DNA from: an uncultured Verrucomicrobiota bacterium
Lineage (GTDB): Bacteria; Verrucomicrobiota; Kiritimatiellia; RFP12; UBA1067
Length of the DNA: 6,094 nt
Reading direction: 5' to 3'
Assembly (NCBI GenBank): GCA_947305585.1
Contig: CAMZDY010000064.1
Coordinates: 1 to 6,094, forward strand
Shown here: one piece after another, positions 5,957-6,094 of the stretch
How positions within the stretch are numbered: position 1 is the first letter of the stretch
How the letters are laid out: each line of letters begins with the position of its first letter
The notes under the pieces: generated by a model
What the model was told of the DNA's origin: nothing
Seen by the model: only the letters and a program-made list of their open reading frames with translations
The model's database searches: none
Program-made: the position numbers and the translations under genes

Positions 5957-5970
5957 TATAGACAGCTAAC
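5940..5970 (+). promoter_or_regulatory. Inverted repeat over the feoA promoter (candidate operator)
   Basis: GTTAGAT (5940-5946) and AGCTAAC (5964-5970) form an inverted repeat with six of seven positions matching. It flanks the -10 element and the predicted start site. GTTAG/CTAAC are the half-site letters of DtxR/IdeR-type iron boxes, but here the halves are separated by 17 bases rather than abutting. A repressor of an iron-uptake gene would be expected in this place. Whether the repeat is that operator is inference. Confidence 0.3.
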
Positions 5971-5973
5971 TTG

Positions 5974-5980
5974 AAAAGGA
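5974..5980 (+). promoter_or_regulatory. Ribosome binding site that decides the feoA start
   Basis: AAAAGGA at 5974-5980 sits five bases before the ATG at 5986. An in-frame ATG at 5980-5982 overlaps the end of this site and so cannot use it. The 5986 start is therefore preferred. Confidence 0.7.
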
Positions 5981-5985
5981 TGTTT

Positions 5986-6094
5986 ATGCCGATCACATTA
6001 TTGGGCCCCGGGGCCAAGCGTCACGTCGCTTCCATCCATGGAAACGACGCGATAAAGCGCCATTTGTGCGACTTGGGATTCGTCGAAGGCGCGG
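5986..6094 (+). CDS. feoA: FeoA-domain ferrous iron transport protein (3' truncated)
   Basis: The first 36 codons read MPITLLGPGAKRHVASI, then a His-Gly-Asn-Asp turn, AIKRHLCDLGFVEGA. This fits the opening of the small SH3-like FeoA domain: a hydrophobic strand with L-x-PG, a second strand ending in I-x-G, then the helix with the typical L-x-x-LGF-x-x-G signature. FeoA is a cytosolic partner of the FeoB Fe2+ permease. The frame stays open at the window end, so a stand-alone FeoA, a FeoA-FeoB fusion or a tandem FeoA cannot be told apart. It begins a new unit behind its own promoter and is unrelated in function to panB. An FeoA-like domain also occurs at the C-terminus of DtxR-type regulators, but here it is at the N-terminus. 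Confidence 0.8.
   Translation, partial: MPITLLGPGAKRHVASIHGNDAIKRHLCDLGFVEGA

Noticed and set aside
5944..5962. Fur box upstream of feoA
   Set aside because: Aligned to the 19-base consensus, only about half of the positions match, which is expected in AT-rich DNA.

Overview
The window is GC-rich, bacterial, and read almost entirely from the + strand. It holds seven protein-coding genes in what look like three transcription units: oadA(partial)-oadB-maf, then rplU-rpmA-obg-panB, then the start of feoA. No rRNA, tRNA, CRISPR array, transposase or phage gene was seen. The two gaps between units (3178-3359 and 5879-5985) are AT-richer, and each carries a sigma70-type promoter with an extended -10.

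Region 1 (1-3177) carries the 3' part of the biotin-carrying alpha subunit and the complete beta subunit of a sodium-pumping oxaloacetate decarboxylase. A Maf-family nucleotide pyrophosphatase follows within a few bases. The gamma subunit is not in the window. The alpha subunit moves the carboxyl group of oxaloacetate onto biotin, and the membrane beta subunit decarboxylates carboxybiotin while exporting Na+. This fits an anaerobic or fermentative metabolism that conserves energy as a sodium gradient. The beta subunit is unusual: ahead of the normal family core it has a signal peptide and roughly 85 extra residues ending in an 11-residue tandem repeat.

Region 2 (3178-5878) is the conserved bL21-bL27-Obg ribosome and ribosome-assembly cluster, extended by panB of pantothenate/CoA synthesis. 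A strong promoter is followed directly by a long bulged RNA hairpin in the rplU leader, a candidate regulatory structure. The bL27 protein lacks the basic AHKK-type tail that normally reaches the peptidyl transferase centre.

Region 3 (5879-6094) has a promoter overlapped by a GTTAG/CTAAC inverted repeat, then the first 36 codons of a FeoA-like ferrous-iron transport gene that runs off the window.

Organism: classical Shine-Dalgarno sites, the Na+ decarboxylase, the signal peptide on OadB and the form of OadA suggest an anaerobic, GC-rich, probably Gram-negative bacterium. A relative of the Verrucomicrobiota/Kiritimatiellota/Lentisphaerota group is a low-confidence guess from protein flavour only. 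Most content is housekeeping. The points worth a second look are the OadB extension, the bL27 tail, the rplU leader hairpin and the feoA operator candidate.
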